64,000 bases of DNA from Bacteroidales bacterium. Lineage in GTDB: Bacteria; Bacteroidota; Bacteroidia; Bacteroidales; UBA932. Shown here piece by piece: positions 35,653 through 45,915 of this stretch. Every line of letters starts with the position of its first letter. Position 1 is the first letter of the stretch. The position numbers and the translations under genes are program-made. The stretch covers positions 27,571-91,570 of the forward strand of contig JAFZWV010000006.1 in the NCBI GenBank assembly GCA_017617035.1, given 5' to 3'. The notes beneath the pieces are model-generated. The model did no database searches, was not told the DNA's origin, and worked only from the letters and a program-made list of their open reading frames with translations.

Positions 35653-37002
35653 CTAATTCTCTCCGATAAAAGCAAGTATCCCGGGGAGATCGTCTTTTGA
35701 AAATGATACCTGTTCCCCCGTTGCAAGATTCTTGATTTGTACCTGTCCGGAAGCGGCCTCAGTCTCGCCACAGACCGATAGGAATGGGATTCCCTTCCTG
35801 TCTGCGTAGTCGAACTGCTTTTTCAATTTTGATACATCGGGGTAAATTTCGACAGATGCGCCCGCAGCTCTTAAAGCAGAGGCGATGGGCAAAACATAGG
35901 CAGTCTCGCCCATATTTGCAAACAGCAGGCGGGAAGCGGAACCAAGGCCAGCAGGGAACTTGTCGAGACCCTTCAGAACATCATAAATACGGTCGGCGCC
36001 GAAGCTGATACCCACTCCGGACATGTCGGCAAGGCCGAAGATGCCCGTCAGGTTATCATAGCGGCCGCCGCCGCTGATGGATCCTATTTCCCAGTCGAGG
36101 GCTTTCACCTCGAATATCGCGCCTGTGTAATAATTGAGCCCGCGCGCGAGAGAGAGGTCAATTTCGCATGGAGTTGATATTCCTGCATCAGCAATGAAGC
36201 CGAAGAGTTCTTCCAGCTCGTCGAGGCCCTTCAAACCTATCTCGGAACTGGACATCAATCCCCTCATAACGGCAATCTTCTCGGCATTGCTTCCGCTAAG
36301 AGTCAGAACAGGCTCAAGTAAAGCGACTGCCTCAGCAGACAAACCCTTCTCCAGCATTTCCGCCTTCACTGCATCCAGACCAATCTTATCGAGTTTATCG
36401 ATAGCGACAGTAATGTCGACCACCTTATCAGGTGCACCGCATATTTCGGCGAGTCCGCTCAAAACCTTACGGTTGTTAATCTTGACCAGCACATTGATGC
36501 CAAGCCTGCGGTAGACTTCGTCGACTATCTGGACGAGTTCAAGCTCGCATAGCTGGCTCTTCGATCCGATAACATCTACGTCGCACTGATAGAATTCGCG
36601 GTAGCGACCCTTCTGAGGGCGGTCTGCCCTCCAGACGGGCTGCATCTGGAAACGCTTGAAGGGGAACGAGATTTCGTCTCTGTGTTGGACGACGTAGCGG
36701 GCGAAGGGGACCGTTAGATCATAACGAAGTCCCTTTTCGCAAATCTGGGAAACCAGAGGCTTGGATTCGTCTACGCCTGCGAAAGCATCGCCTGAATTCA
36801 AGATCCTGAACAGCAGCTTATCTCCCTCTTCGCCGTACTTGCCCAGCAGAGTTGAGAGATTCTCCATCGCGGGAGTCTCTATCTGGGAATAGCCGAAGCT
36901 GCGGAATACGCTGCGGATAGTATCAAAAATATAATTGCGCTCAGCCATCTCAAGACGGCCGAAATCTCGTGTACCTTTAGGTATGGAAGGTTTTTGTGCC
37001 AT
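35653..37002 (-). CDS. hisS: Histidyl-tRNA synthetase
   Basis: 449 aa from the ATG at 37002 ([14 protein letters not shown], the usual start). Class II synthetase with motif 2 ([23 protein letters not shown]), the histidine-specific [13 protein letters not shown] (usual form RGLDYY) and motif 3 near [10 protein letters not shown]. The C-terminal anticodon-binding domain begins near residue 355. It charges tRNA-His in the cytoplasm. It diverges from sppA with back-to-back -7 boxes only 1 bp apart. Confidence 0.95.
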   Translation of the reverse strand: MAQKPSIPKGTRDFGRLEMAERNYIFDTIRSVFRSFGYSQIETPAMENLSTLLGKYGEEGDKLLFRILNSGDAFAGVDESKPLVSQICEKGLRYDLTVPFARYVVQHRDEISFPFKRFQMQPVWRADRPQKGRYREFYQCDVDVIGSKSQLCELELVQIVDEVYRRLGINVLVKINNRKVLSGLAEICGAPDKVVDITVAIDKLDKIGLDAVKAEMLEKGLSAEAVALLEPVLTLSGSNAEKIAVMRGLMSSSEIGLKGLDELEELFGFIADAGISTPCEIDLSLARGLNYYTGAIFEVKALDWEIGSISGGGRYDNLTGIFGLADMSGVGISFGADRIYDVLKGLDKFPAGLGSASRLLFANMGETAYVLPIASALRAAGASVEIYPDVSKLKKQFDYADRKGIPFLSVCGETEAASGQVQIKNLATGEQVSFSKDDLPGILAFIGEN

Positions 37003-37021
37003 ATCGCGGAAGTAAATCAAG

Positions 37022-37029
37022 CAAATTTA
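37022..37029 (-). promoter_or_regulatory. -7 box of hisS
   Basis: TAAATTTG on the minus strand, 19 bases before the hisS start codon. Confidence 0.6.
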
Positions 37030-37030
37030 C

Positions 37031-37038
37031 TACATTTG
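37031..37038 (+). promoter_or_regulatory. -7 box of sppA
   Basis: TACATTTG, 21 bases before the sppA ATG at 37060 and 1 bp from the opposing hisS box. Confidence 0.6.
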
Positions 37039-37059
37039 TGTACTAATCAGCAAGTGAAG

Positions 37060-38790
37060 ATGAAAAAATTTCTCAAAATGATGCTTGCAGTTATCTGCGG
37101 CATCATCGTGCTCAGGGTCCTTGGACTCCTCATCCTCGGTCTTATCGCCTCGGCAGGCAGCCAGACCGGCCCGGTCCCCACTCAAGGTCTTCTTAAGATC
37201 GACATGTCAAAGATTACTGTCGACGAGCAGGCCAATGTCTCGTTTAACTACAGTGTCCAGCAGACTACTCCCGTAGGCATACTCCAGGCCGTGAAGGCCA
37301 TCGAAATCGCAGCGGAAGATCCGGGCGTAAAGGGTATATACCTCAAGCCGGATTCTCCTTCGATAGGTATAGCTCAGATGCAGGAGCTTCGCGGAGCGCT
37401 CGCCAAGTTCCGTCAGAGCGGAAAGCCGGTGGTGGCTTATACTGAGGCCGCCTCGACCGGTTCGTATTACCTGGCATCGGTGGCTGACAAGGTATACCTG
37501 GGCGCATATGAAGGCGGAGATGTTTCGCTGACAGGTATCAGCTCCCAGATGTTCTTCCTGGGAGACCTGCTCGCCAGACTCGGAGTAAATGTCCAGCTGA
37601 TCCGCCACGGCAAATATAAATCAGCGGGTGAAATGTACATCCGCTCGAGCGCGAGCCCTGAGAATCTTCACCAAACTCAGGTATTTGTAAACACTATGTG
37701 GAAGGCTCTGGTCTCCGACATTGCCGAGAGCCGCGGGCTTACCGTAAAGGAAATCAACGACGCTATCGACGAACTTCGTCTCGTCCTTCCTTCGGACTTC
37801 CTGGACTGCAAGCTTGTAGATGAACTTGTCGACCGCGAAGCCCTCGAAGAGAAGCTGGCCGTTCTGGCTCAGGTTGGGTCGTTCAAAGATGTGAAGATGA
37901 TACCTTTCGCCGATTATGCGACCAAGAAGGTAGTCCCCAACGTTCGTGCCCGTAAAAAGATCGCGATCCTGTATGCCAACGGCGAGATCGTCAACGGCCT
38001 GGACAAGACCAATGTCGACGGCGACCGCTTCGCCTCCATGATAGAGGAGATTCGCAGGGATTCCACCATCAAGGCCCTTGTCCTTCGCGTAAATTCGCCC
38101 GGCGGCAGCGTCCTTGCTTCCGAGAAGATCAAGTATGAACTCGACAAACTCGTGGCAGTAAAGCCCCTCATAGCCTCCTACGGAAACTACGCCGCATCCG
38201 GCGGATACTGGATTTCCAACAACGCCGATAAGATTTATACCAACTCCGCTACCATTACCGGCTCCATCGGAGTATTCGGAATGATTCCCGACATCAGCAA
38301 ACTTCTCTCCGAAAAGGCCCACGTAGGAGTCAACACCGTCAGTTCCAACAAACACGGCGATATGATGTCGCTCACCAGACCTCTCTCACCTGAGGAGTAT
38401 GCGGCCGTCCAGCGCAGCATCGAGTCCATCTACACCCGTTTCATCACCATCGTGGCAGAAGGCCGTGACATGACACCGGCTAAGGTCGACGAAATAGCCC
38501 AGGGCCGCGTGTGGGCCGGCCCCGATGCCCTTGAGATCGGACTTGTCGATGAAATTGGAACCCTCGAAGACGCTCTTGCCTATGCAGCCATCGCAGCTGG
38601 CGACGAAGACCTCAAGTCCTGGAACATAATAGAGTACCCGAAGGTCCAGACCTTCCAGGATCTTTTCGCCAGTCTGACTAAGACCGTCGATGAAGACTAT
38701 AGCGTGTATCTGAAATGGTTCGACAACTGGAAGAACGGAAAGTGTGAGTACACCTTCGCCAGTATGCCTTACAGGGTGAATATCAGATAA
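37060..38790 (+). CDS. sppA: Signal peptide peptidase SppA, 67-kDa type
   Basis: 576 aa from the ATG at 37060, the first with a good N-terminal membrane segment ([19 protein letters not shown]). Two tandem S49 peptidase domains. The catalytic Lys is in [17 protein letters not shown] in the first domain; the nucleophile Ser is in [15 protein letters not shown] in the second; [13 protein letters not shown] is the substrate-groove strand. SppA degrades signal peptides left in the inner membrane. The length matches the long E. coli-type enzyme. The 3' end overlaps tilS by 8 bases on the other strand. Confidence 0.93.
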   Translation: MKKFLKMMLAVICGIIVLRVLGLLILGLIASAGSQTGPVPTQGLLKIDMSKITVDEQANVSFNYSVQQTTPVGILQAVKAIEIAAEDPGVKGIYLKPDSPSIGIAQMQELRGALAKFRQSGKPVVAYTEAASTGSYYLASVADKVYLGAYEGGDVSLTGISSQMFFLGDLLARLGVNVQLIRHGKYKSAGEMYIRSSASPENLHQTQVFVNTMWKALVSDIAESRGLTVKEINDAIDELRLVLPSDFLDCKLVDELVDREALEEKLAVLAQVGSFKDVKMIPFADYATKKVVPNVRARKKIAILYANGEIVNGLDKTNVDGDRFASMIEEIRRDSTIKALVLRVNSPGGSVLASEKIKYELDKLVAVKPLIASYGNYAASGGYWISNNADKIYTNSATITGSIGVFGMIPDISKLLSEKAHVGVNTVSSNKHGDMMSLTRPLSPEEYAAVQRSIESIYTRFITIVAEGRDMTPAKVDEIAQGRVWAGPDALEIGLVDEIGTLEDALAYAAIAAGDEDLKSWNIIEYPKVQTFQDLFASLTKTVDEDYSVYLKWFDNWKNGKCEYTFASMPYRVNIR

Positions 38791-39667
38791 GACGAAGTTT
38801 TCCCTTACGGACTTTGTACGGTCCGAAAATCTTGCCCCCGAGAGGGCGGCCGCTTGCGACGGACTTCTTCAGACGGAGAAGTCCGTCTGCGTTGAGGTGA
38901 CCTTCAGTGAAGCGGTAAAGCAGGTATTCCCAGTGTTTGTAGGTTACGACCTTCTTAAGGTCGATGGCACCGTCGGGCAGGACGCACTCAGATAATGCCT
39001 GCTGATAATAATCCTCCGCGATATCGTCGACCTGGGCGAAGCGCTCCATGTCGGCGGCCAGGGTCCTCAGATACGAAGGATTGATTTCGGCAAATACCGG
39101 TATCACCATCGAGCGCAGTTTGTTGCGCTTGAACGCAGTATCGGTATTGGTGCTGTCCTCACGCCATGAAAGGCCCTCTGCCTCCATCCATGCGCGGATC
39201 TCGGCGCGAGGGATGCTCAGCAGCGGGCGCAGCACCCGGCGGGGGAGCTCTCCCGAATCGGGGGCCATTCCCCTGAGCCCGCGCGAGCCGCAGCCGCGTA
39301 ACAAATTCAAAAGAAGCGTTTCCGCATTGTCGTCGGCGTTGTGGGCGACGACAACGGCGTCAAAGCCCTCCGAAACGCATAGTTCCGCAAACCACGTATA
39401 GCGAAGTTCGCGCGCGGCCATCTCAATCGAGATGCCGCGTGACGAGGCGTAGCCGGCGGTGTCGAACGCGCGTACAAAACACAGAACACCGCGCTTCGAA
39501 CACCACTGCCGGACAAACGCCTCGTCACCGTCGCTCTCTTCTCCGCGCAAGCGGAAGTTGCAATGAGTCACCGCAAAGTCACACGAAGGAAAAAGGTCGC
39601 CGCGAAGCGACCTTTCTGCCATGTACATCGAATCGATGCCTCCGCTGACTGCGAGCAGCAATTTCAT
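38783..39667 (-). CDS. tilS: tRNA(Ile)-lysidine synthetase, short form
   Basis: 294 aa, shorter than the common 430-residue form. The ATP pyrophosphatase domain is intact, with the PP-loop SGGIDS at residues 8-13 and HNADDNAETLLLNLLRG as the second signature. TilS modifies the wobble C34 of tRNA-Ile(CAU) so that it reads AUA. After the catalytic part there is a short helical region (SYLRTLAADMERF) and a compact end ([15 protein letters not shown]); the usual TilS_C domains appear absent or very reduced. The start codon overlaps the stop of the DUF3078 gene (ATGA-type overlap). Confidence 0.88.
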   Translation of the reverse strand: MKLLLAVSGGIDSMYMAERSLRGDLFPSCDFAVTHCNFRLRGEESDGDEAFVRQWCSKRGVLCFVRAFDTAGYASSRGISIEMAARELRYTWFAELCVSEGFDAVVVAHNADDNAETLLLNLLRGCGSRGLRGMAPDSGELPRRVLRPLLSIPRAEIRAWMEAEGLSWREDSTNTDTAFKRNKLRSMVIPVFAEINPSYLRTLAADMERFAQVDDIAEDYYQQALSECVLPDGAIDLKKVVTYKHWEYLLYRFTEGHLNADGLLRLKKSVASGRPLGGKIFGPYKVRKGKLRLI

Positions 39668-40722
39668 TACTTCTTCGAAGAGAGAGTGTAGGTGAATGCG
39701 AAGCTCAGGAACTCCTTGAACTGCCAGCCGCGAGGGGTAGTTGTTCCGTCGTCGGCAACGATCACGACGTTGGGATCGTTGATGGTCCAGAGCTTGGCCG
39801 AAAGCTTAATGAGCTTTGAAAGCTGCCAGTCGATAGCATTGTCCCAGTTGATACGGAAATAAGGCTCTGAGAGATAGTCCGTAAACACGGTGGCCTGTGA
39901 CTCGAAGGTGAAGTTGTCGTTGATGACGAACTTGAGGTTGGCCTTGATCTGGGCACCGAACTGGAACAGGGCGCTCTTGTAGAAGCTTCCGATCTGGGCG
40001 GCGTCTCCGCCGGCAACTGCGGCAGTATAAGCGGCGTCATCTTCGGCGACACCCAGCTTCATGCCATAGGAAGAGCGGAGCACAGGATTGTTAACGATTG
40101 TGAAACCGCCGGTAAGGGGAGCGATGTTCACATTGAACCATGCGTTCGGGACCCACTGGATACCAAGTGCGAGGTTGGTGTAGGCAGGGGAGATGAAGCC
40201 TGAAACCGGATCTCCTGCAACCCACTTGTTGGTTGTGGCGTCCTGGGTGTAGTCCTTGGGAGTGTCGGTGAACTGGCTGCGGAAATCATACGAAGCGGTG
40301 TAGCTCAACTTCGAATCAGCGCCGGTCTGGTAGGCCCACTTGCTCTCCAGGTAGATACGGTCGTTGCTTTTCTGGATGGCGCCTTCCTTCTCGGAAGAAT
40401 GAAGGAAACCATAGTCGAGCTGGAGACGGTTGTTCCAGCTCATGAGATCCTTTTTGTAGTCAGCCTTCGCGTCGAGTGCCGAAGCGAGGGTGATGGTGTT
40501 GGGACCGCCGGCAGCCCAGTTGTCGAGCTGGGTGTTGGTAACTCCCAGACTTACCGAAAGGGAGTTGGTCCAGTAGTTGGGCTTCGGAGCAGCGACTTCC
40601 TCGACAGGAGCTTCGGAGATCTCTGCAGCGGCATCCTCGGCGGCTTTCTGGACTGCGTCCTGAGCGAAGGCCGAACCTGTCATGAGCGCGAAAACGCTGA
40701 TAAAAGCAAATGTCTTTTTCAT
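39667..40722 (-). CDS. DUF3078 outer membrane protein
   Basis: 351 aa with a Sec signal (MKKTFAFISVFALMTGSAFAQ), an acidic Ala/Glu-rich linker, then DUF3078: NYWTNSLSVSLGVTNTQLDNWAAGG is the typical N-terminal signature, followed by strands rich in Trp and Tyr (DLMSWNNRLQLDYGFLHS) and ending in LSFAFTYTLSSKK. It is predicted to form an outer-membrane beta-barrel. Function unknown. It lies between proS (15-base gap) and tilS (overlap), so this is probably one transcript. Confidence 0.85.
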   Translation of the reverse strand: MKKTFAFISVFALMTGSAFAQDAVQKAAEDAAAEISEAPVEEVAAPKPNYWTNSLSVSLGVTNTQLDNWAAGGPNTITLASALDAKADYKKDLMSWNNRLQLDYGFLHSSEKEGAIQKSNDRIYLESKWAYQTGADSKLSYTASYDFRSQFTDTPKDYTQDATTNKWVAGDPVSGFISPAYTNLALGIQWVPNAWFNVNIAPLTGGFTIVNNPVLRSSYGMKLGVAEDDAAYTAAVAGGDAAQIGSFYKSALFQFGAQIKANLKFVINDNFTFESQATVFTDYLSEPYFRINWDNAIDWQLSKLIKLSAKLWTINDPNVVIVADDGTTTPRGWQFKEFLSFAFTYTLSSKK

Positions 40723-40737
40723 ATGGTAAATGTTTGA

Positions 40738-42216
40738 TTAATAAGCTATTGCAAAAACGACACGGCCCTTTGATGGCTTACCGGAGTAGATGTCGACTCC
40801 CTCTTCTTCGCACACGCAGCTGTCGATAGGAATGCATCGGATGGTGGCTTTTGTTTCGTCCTTGATCTTCTGCTCGGTCTCGGCAGTGCCGTCCCAGTGG
40901 CAGAGAAGGAAGCCGCCCTTCTTGATTTCCTCTTTGAACTCCTCCCAGGAATCGCACTTCCTGATGTTGGAGTCGCGCCATGCGAGCGCCTTGTCGTAGA
41001 TATTCTGCTGGATGTCGTCCAGAAGGCCATGGATATGCTGCTCGATTCCATCGAGGGCCATGGTTTCTTTAGTAAGGGTGTCCCTGCGGGCTACCTCTAC
41101 CGTACCGGCTGCGAGGTCGCGCGCGCCCATTGCAAGGCGTACCGGAACTCCCTTGAGCTCCCACTCGGCGAACTTGAAGCCGGGGCGGAGGGTGTCGCGG
41201 TCGTCGATCTTCACGCTGTGGCCGAGAGCCTCGAGGCCTGCCTTGATCTTCTCGAACTCGGCAATCACGGCGTCGTGTTCCTCGTCGGTCTTGAAGATAG
41301 GGACCATGACAATCTGAATCGGGGCGAGTGCGGGCGGCAGAACCAGGCCGTTGTCGTCGCCATGGGCCATGATGAGCGCGCCCATGAGGCGGGTGCTGAC
41401 TCCCCACGAAGTAGCCCATACGTACTGCAGCGAGCCGTCTTTGTCGGCGAATTGGACGTCGAAGCTCTTGGCGAAGTTCTGGCCCAGGAAGTGAGATGTT
41501 CCGGCCTGCAAGGCCTTGCCGTCCTGCATCATGGCCTCGATTGTAAGGGTATCGAAGGCGCCGGCGAAGCGCTCGTTGGGGCTTTTGTGGCCGACTATGA
41601 CCGGCAGAGCCATGGTCTTACGGGCGAAATCCGCATAGACGCCGACCATCTCCATGGACTTGGCTTCTGCCTCTGCGGCCGTCGCATGAGCGGTGTGGCC
41701 TTCCTGCCAGAGGAACTCGGCCGTACGGAGGAACGGGCGCGTACGCATCTCCCAGCGCACGACGTTGCACCACTGGTTGCAGAGGATGGGGAGGTCTCTC
41801 CAGCTCTTGATCCAGTTTTTGTAGACGCTCCAGATGATGGTCTCGGAGGTGGGGCGGACGATGAGCTCCTCTTCGAGCTTCGCCTCGGGATCCACGATAA
41901 CACCGTTGCCGTCGGGGTCGTTCATGAGGCGGTGGTGGGTCACCACGGCGCACTCCTTCGCGAAGCCGGCTACATGCTCGGCCTCACGGCTGAAGAACGA
42001 CTTGGGGATGAAGAGAGGGAAGTAGGCGTTCTGGACTCCGGTCTTTTTGAAGGCGGCGTCGAGCACGCTCTGCATTTTTTCCCATATTGCATAGCCGTAA
42101 GGCTTGATAACCATACATCCTCTCACTGCTGACTGCTCCGCGAGATCGGCCTTCACTACGAGGTCGCTGTACCACTGAGAGTAGTTCTCGCTGCGCGGTG
42201 TTATTTCTTTTGCCAT
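40738..42216 (-). CDS. proS: Prolyl-tRNA synthetase, ProS type 3
   Basis: 492 aa. The start [25 protein letters not shown] and total length match the short archaeal/eukaryotic-like (type 3) enzyme, without the editing insertion of the E. coli form. Class II motifs: [15 protein letters not shown], then [12 protein letters not shown], motif 2 [25 protein letters not shown] (Arg binding ATP), and [14 protein letters not shown] as motif 3. The C-terminal zinc-like domain ends in VFAIAY. Charges tRNA-Pro. Confidence 0.95.
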   Translation of the reverse strand: MAKEITPRSENYSQWYSDLVVKADLAEQSAVRGCMVIKPYGYAIWEKMQSVLDAAFKKTGVQNAYFPLFIPKSFFSREAEHVAGFAKECAVVTHHRLMNDPDGNGVIVDPEAKLEEELIVRPTSETIIWSVYKNWIKSWRDLPILCNQWCNVVRWEMRTRPFLRTAEFLWQEGHTAHATAAEAEAKSMEMVGVYADFARKTMALPVIVGHKSPNERFAGAFDTLTIEAMMQDGKALQAGTSHFLGQNFAKSFDVQFADKDGSLQYVWATSWGVSTRLMGALIMAHGDDNGLVLPPALAPIQIVMVPIFKTDEEHDAVIAEFEKIKAGLEALGHSVKIDDRDTLRPGFKFAEWELKGVPVRLAMGARDLAAGTVEVARRDTLTKETMALDGIEQHIHGLLDDIQQNIYDKALAWRDSNIRKCDSWEEFKEEIKKGGFLLCHWDGTAETEQKIKDETKATIRCIPIDSCVCEEEGVDIYSGKPSKGRVVFAIAY

Positions 42217-42237
42217 CGTATTTGCGATAAAATTTGC

Positions 42238-42245
42238 TAAATTTG
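42238..42245 (+). promoter_or_regulatory. -7 box of the Tyr/Trp-rich lipoprotein gene
   Basis: TAAATTTG, 69 bases before the ATG. Its transcript would overlap the leader of proS, which starts near 42276 in the opposite direction. A 10-bp palindrome CCCGCGCGGG (42256-42265) lies in the overlap. Confidence 0.45.
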
Positions 42246-42280
42246 CTGTCCCGCTCCCGCGCGGGTACGAATCTTGCGGG

Positions 42281-42288
42281 CAAAGATA
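42281..42288 (-). promoter_or_regulatory. -7 box of proS
   Basis: TATCTTTG on the minus strand, leaving a leader of about 60 nt to the start codon at 42216. Confidence 0.5.
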
Positions 42289-42302
42289 GTAAAAATTATT
42301 GT

Positions 42303-42308
42303 AGGAGG
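42303..42308 (+). promoter_or_regulatory. Unusually strong Shine-Dalgarno AGGAGG
   Basis: AGGAGG sits 6 bases before the ATG at 42315. Most genes in this window have no such sequence, as is usual in Bacteroidota. Confidence 0.8.
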
Positions 42309-42314
42309 TTCATA

Positions 42315-43214
42315 ATGAAACGCACTTTGATTCTTTTTGCGACGGCTCTTTTATGCGCCGTCTCATGCGCGACGACCGGTGAGTTTTCCGGCTCGGACCG
42401 TTTTCAAGACGGAATCTACTACAAACCTAACCCTCGGATGTCCGGCCGCGAGCCTTTGAGCGAGGAAGAGTTCCGCTATCTTGCCCAGATGGAAAACTAC
42501 AGCCGCGACCTTGAATCCAACGAAGTCGTCCACGACACAGTCTATGTCGTAGACTATAACTATCCATATTACCGTAATTGGAGATGGGGGTGGCATTTTT
42601 ACCCCAATTATTGGAGCGGCTATCACTGGGGCTACTACAACTACTACGGCTACAGCTATTGGGGCTATCCCTATTATTACGGGTGGTACGATCCGTGGTA
42701 TGATCCATGGTACTGGGACGACTATTACTGGTACGGCTATCCCTATCACTACGGCTACTACGGACATCCCTATCACCACCACTATTATGCTTCGTACCAC
42801 TCCGGAACCTATGCCCGGAGGACGGGTTCCGCGACCAGCGGCCAGTATATCAGGCCGGCCGCGTCGCGCAACTTCAATACGAGCCGCAGCGCCGCGGCGA
42901 TGGCCCAGCGCGACATCAACCGTATAAAAGTCCAGCGAAACGGTCCCAGAACTACCGCAGTAAACAGGGAACCGGATTATTCAGAGACACAATTTTATCG
43001 CTCGGCTACTGCAACGCGCGCGAGTTCTTCTGCATCTTATAACGGCAGTCGTTCAAGCGGCGCCACCCGCTACGACAGCAGCTCCTCTTCGCGCTCTTCG
43101 AGCAGTTCGAGAAGCAGCAGTTATTCGGGCGGCGGTGGTCACTCCTCTGGCAGCAGTCATTCCTCCCATAGCAGCGGCGGTGGCGGATACCACGGCGGAG
43201 GTGGTCACAGATAG
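42315..43214 (+). CDS. Tyr/Trp-rich repetitive lipoprotein
   Basis: 299 aa from the ATG behind AGGAGG. Lipobox VSC (Cys17 region, ALLCAVSC). After a short acidic segment a run of about 70 residues consists almost only of Tyr, Trp, Gly, Pro, His and Asp (for example DPWYDPWYWDDYYWYG), and the C-terminal ~90 residues are Ser/Gly/His-rich (SSSSRSSSSSRSS, GGGGYHGGGGHR). Such tracts suggest a surface or outer-membrane-associated low-complexity protein, maybe carbohydrate-, metal- or cation-pi-binding. I do not recognise the family. It is followed 12 bases later by a barrel gene. Confidence 0.75.
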   Translation: MKRTLILFATALLCAVSCATTGEFSGSDRFQDGIYYKPNPRMSGREPLSEEEFRYLAQMENYSRDLESNEVVHDTVYVVDYNYPYYRNWRWGWHFYPNYWSGYHWGYYNYYGYSYWGYPYYYGWYDPWYDPWYWDDYYWYGYPYHYGYYGHPYHHHYYASYHSGTYARRTGSATSGQYIRPAASRNFNTSRSAAAMAQRDINRIKVQRNGPRTTAVNREPDYSETQFYRSATATRASSSASYNGSRSSGATRYDSSSSSRSSSSSRSSSYSGGGGHSSGSSHSSHSSGGGGYHGGGGHR

Positions 43215-43226
43215 AAATCGATTACT

Positions 43227-44906
43227 ATGAAAAAGACCTTAATAGTCCTGATTTCGCTCGCAGCGTGTGTTTCGGCATCGGCTCAGTCGATGTACGACGC
43301 CTACACCTTCGGCGAAAACAATTATATCGGCAGTGCGAAATCGCTCGGCCTTTCAAATGCAGTTACCGCCCTCGGCGGCGATCTGGGTACTATCGGTATC
43401 AATCCCGCTGGTTCGGCAGTCGCAGGTTATTCGCAGTTTACGATCAGCCCCGGCCTCAGCCTTTCGATAGGCCGTACCGTCTATTCGCCATATACAGAGG
43501 GAAGCCCTATCAATCCTATTCAGACTTCCTTCAATCCGCGCTTCAAGATGCCTAATCTCGGCATGTCTGCGCGTTACGAAACAGAAGGCGAATTCCTCCG
43601 CTCGTTCACATTCGCTTTCGTGCTAAATTCGGTGAGCGACTTCAACTCCAGGATGGAGAGCGCAGGATTCAATAAAATGTCTTCGCGTTTCGCCGAGATG
43701 GCCGCCGCGGCGACAGATCTCAATATTTCTCCGGCAGAACTTGCGTCGAACAATTTCTACGACAACGCTGCTTATTCCAATTATTGGGATGTAGCTCTCG
43801 GCTATGACCTCGGCCTTATCAACTCCTACGGTACCGGCAACAAATATGTCGGTTGCTCCGAAGTCCTGAACGACAGGGGAGAGCACTACATACCCAGTGA
43901 ACTTCTCCAGAAATCCACCGTTACTCATCTGGGTTACAAAAACGATATGATCTGCAACTTCGGTTTCAATTTCAGAGACCGCCTGTTCCTGGGATTCAAC
44001 TTCGGTATGCCTCTTCTGCAGTATACCAATGTGGAGAATTTCTCGGAAGTGGCCCAGACAGTCGAAGATTTCCCCGTCTCGTTTACTTATACAGACGGTT
44101 CGACCGAAGATACTTATTTCAGCGACGCAGCTTATCGATATAACTACTACGCCAAAGCTACGGGCATCTATGCTAAGTTGGGCCTAATCTGGCTTCCTAC
44201 CAATAGCCTCAGGCTCGGTCTTGCCTATCAGACCAGGACCATGTTCTCGGTGGAAGAGAGTTGGCAACACAGCGGTATGGTCCACTACGACAACGGCAAG
44301 CGCTACAGCGGTTCCGGCGAAGAAGGCTGGTATAATTACACCTTCTATTCGCCGTCTGTCCTCAATGCAGGTATAGCCTGGACCTTCGGCCATAAGGGCC
44401 TGTTGAGCGTAGACTACGAGATGATGGACTATACCAGAATGAAGTTCCAGACCTACGATGGCGAAGAAGACGAATATGCATTCGATAATGCCGCTATGAA
44501 GGCCTTCAGCGGTATGTCCCACAACATAAGACTGGGCGTTGAACTGAACCTTACCCAGTCGTTTGCCATCAGGGGCGGCGCTTCGTTCCGCACTTCACCT
44601 GAAAGACACTACTTCCAGGGCGGAACAACTATTACCTATTCAGACTACGACGATGATTATTTCCTTGGAAGGAAGCAACTCCCGTCAGAGAAACTGACTT
44701 ATCCTGAGGACTCCATCCTCGGCGGATCTATGGGCTTCGGGTTCAATCCGGCAGGCTCTTTCTTCGCCGATTTTGCTTTCCAGGGAACCCTTTATCCCGC
44801 AACAGTTTACAAGCCATATTACGATTACTCCAATCTCCGGGCACCTGAAATCCGCAGCAGAAGATTGCTCTGCGCTGCGGTCGTAACCCTCGGATGGAGA
44901 TTTTAG
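43227..44906 (+). CDS. OMPP1/FadL-type outer membrane transport protein
   Basis: 559 aa with a Sec signal (LISLAACVSASAQ). The mature start NNYIGSAKSLGLSNAVTALGGDLGTIGINPAGSAV is the FadL/TodX-type N-terminal hatch segment, where NPAG is the signature. The rest is strand-rich with many Tyr and ends with an aromatic terminal residue (VVTLGWRF). FadL-like barrels import hydrophobic molecules, but the substrate here is unknown and this Bacteroidota clade is often only called hemin receptor or OMPP1. It precedes the lipid A genes by 9 bases. Confidence 0.8.
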   Translation: MKKTLIVLISLAACVSASAQSMYDAYTFGENNYIGSAKSLGLSNAVTALGGDLGTIGINPAGSAVAGYSQFTISPGLSLSIGRTVYSPYTEGSPINPIQTSFNPRFKMPNLGMSARYETEGEFLRSFTFAFVLNSVSDFNSRMESAGFNKMSSRFAEMAAAATDLNISPAELASNNFYDNAAYSNYWDVALGYDLGLINSYGTGNKYVGCSEVLNDRGEHYIPSELLQKSTVTHLGYKNDMICNFGFNFRDRLFLGFNFGMPLLQYTNVENFSEVAQTVEDFPVSFTYTDGSTEDTYFSDAAYRYNYYAKATGIYAKLGLIWLPTNSLRLGLAYQTRTMFSVEESWQHSGMVHYDNGKRYSGSGEEGWYNYTFYSPSVLNAGIAWTFGHKGLLSVDYEMMDYTRMKFQTYDGEEDEYAFDNAAMKAFSGMSHNIRLGVELNLTQSFAIRGGASFRTSPERHYFQGGTTITYSDYDDDYFLGRKQLPSEKLTYPEDSILGGSMGFGFNPAGSFFADFAFQGTLYPATVYKPYYDYSNLRAPEIRSRRLLCAAVVTLGWRF

Positions 44907-44915
44907 TTTAAGATA

Positions 44916-45902
44916 ATGAAGTTTACAGCAAAGGAACTCGCCGAAGTCCTCCACGGGACTGTAGATGGCGACCCGCAGGCCACAGCGACTACATTCGCGA
45001 AAATCGAGCACGGCAAGCCCGGCGAACTCTGTTTTTATGCCAACCCGAAATACGAGCAGTACGTTTATACCAGCAAGGCATCCATCCTTCTGGTAAACAA
45101 GGACTTCGAGCCCAAAGAGGCTGTTACTCCTACCCTCGTTAGGGTTGAGAATGCCTACAGCGCCCTTGCCGACCTGCTCGAATATGTGAAGTCCCTTCAC
45201 AAAAGTTACAGGCGTCATCGCGGTCGCTGCAGCATAGCCTGGAGCGCCAAAATCGGCAAGAAAGTCTGGGTGGGCGATTTCGTGACCATAGGTAAGAAGT
45301 CGCAGATTGGCGATTGCACCAAGATCTACAACAACGTCACAATAGGCGAAAACGTAAAGATTGGCGAGAAGTGCATTATTTACCCTGGCGCCCATATTTT
45401 CTCGGACACCGTAGTCGGAGACCGCACTATCCTCCATGCAGGTTGCGTTATTGGCGACGACGGTTTCGGCAACGCCCTGCAGCCCGACGGCAGCTGGAAA
45501 AAGATCGAGCATGTCGGTAACGTAATCATCGGTTCCGACGTGGAGATTGGTTCCAATGCCACTGTCGATAAGGCCCCGATGGAGTCTACCATCATCGAGG
45601 ACGGCGTAAGAATCGATAACCTTTGCCTTATAGCCCACAACGTAGTAGTCGGAAAGAATACGGCCATGGCAGGCCAAAGCGGAATCGCAGGCTCTGCCGT
45701 CATAGGCGAGGGCTGCATCATCGCCGGCCAGGCCGGTGTCGTCGGTCATATCAAGGTCGCACCCCATACGACGGTCGCGGCCCAGGCAGGAGTCATCGGA
45801 AACGTCCGCAAGAGCGGGGAAGTCCTGCTCGGTATGCCCGCTATCCCCAGGAGCACTTTTATGCGCGCTTACGCAAAGTTTAAGGCGAGTGGCGAGGAAT
45901 AA
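44916..45902 (+). CDS. lpxD: UDP-3-O-acylglucosamine N-acyltransferase LpxD
   Basis: 328 aa. An N-terminal uridine-binding domain (KFTAKELAEVLHGTVDGDP) followed by the left-handed beta-helix with hexapeptide repeats (IGKKVWVGDFVTIGKKSQIG and onward). The catalytic His is in LIAHNVVVGKNTAMAGQSGIAG. It adds the second acyl chain (N-linked) to the lipid A precursor in the cytoplasm. It is followed by lpxC and lpxA, the usual Bacteroidota order. Confidence 0.95.
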   Translation: MKFTAKELAEVLHGTVDGDPQATATTFAKIEHGKPGELCFYANPKYEQYVYTSKASILLVNKDFEPKEAVTPTLVRVENAYSALADLLEYVKSLHKSYRRHRGRCSIAWSAKIGKKVWVGDFVTIGKKSQIGDCTKIYNNVTIGENVKIGEKCIIYPGAHIFSDTVVGDRTILHAGCVIGDDGFGNALQPDGSWKKIEHVGNVIIGSDVEIGSNATVDKAPMESTIIEDGVRIDNLCLIAHNVVVGKNTAMAGQSGIAGSAVIGEGCIIAGQAGVVGHIKVAPHTTVAAQAGVIGNVRKSGEVLLGMPAIPRSTFMRAYAKFKASGEE

Positions 45903-45915
45903 TCAAAACTTTTCC

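Noticed and set aside
40897-42132. Long open frame (411 codons) on the plus strand opposite proS
   Set aside because: Antisense shadow of a high-GC synthetase gene. The translation shows no family motif.
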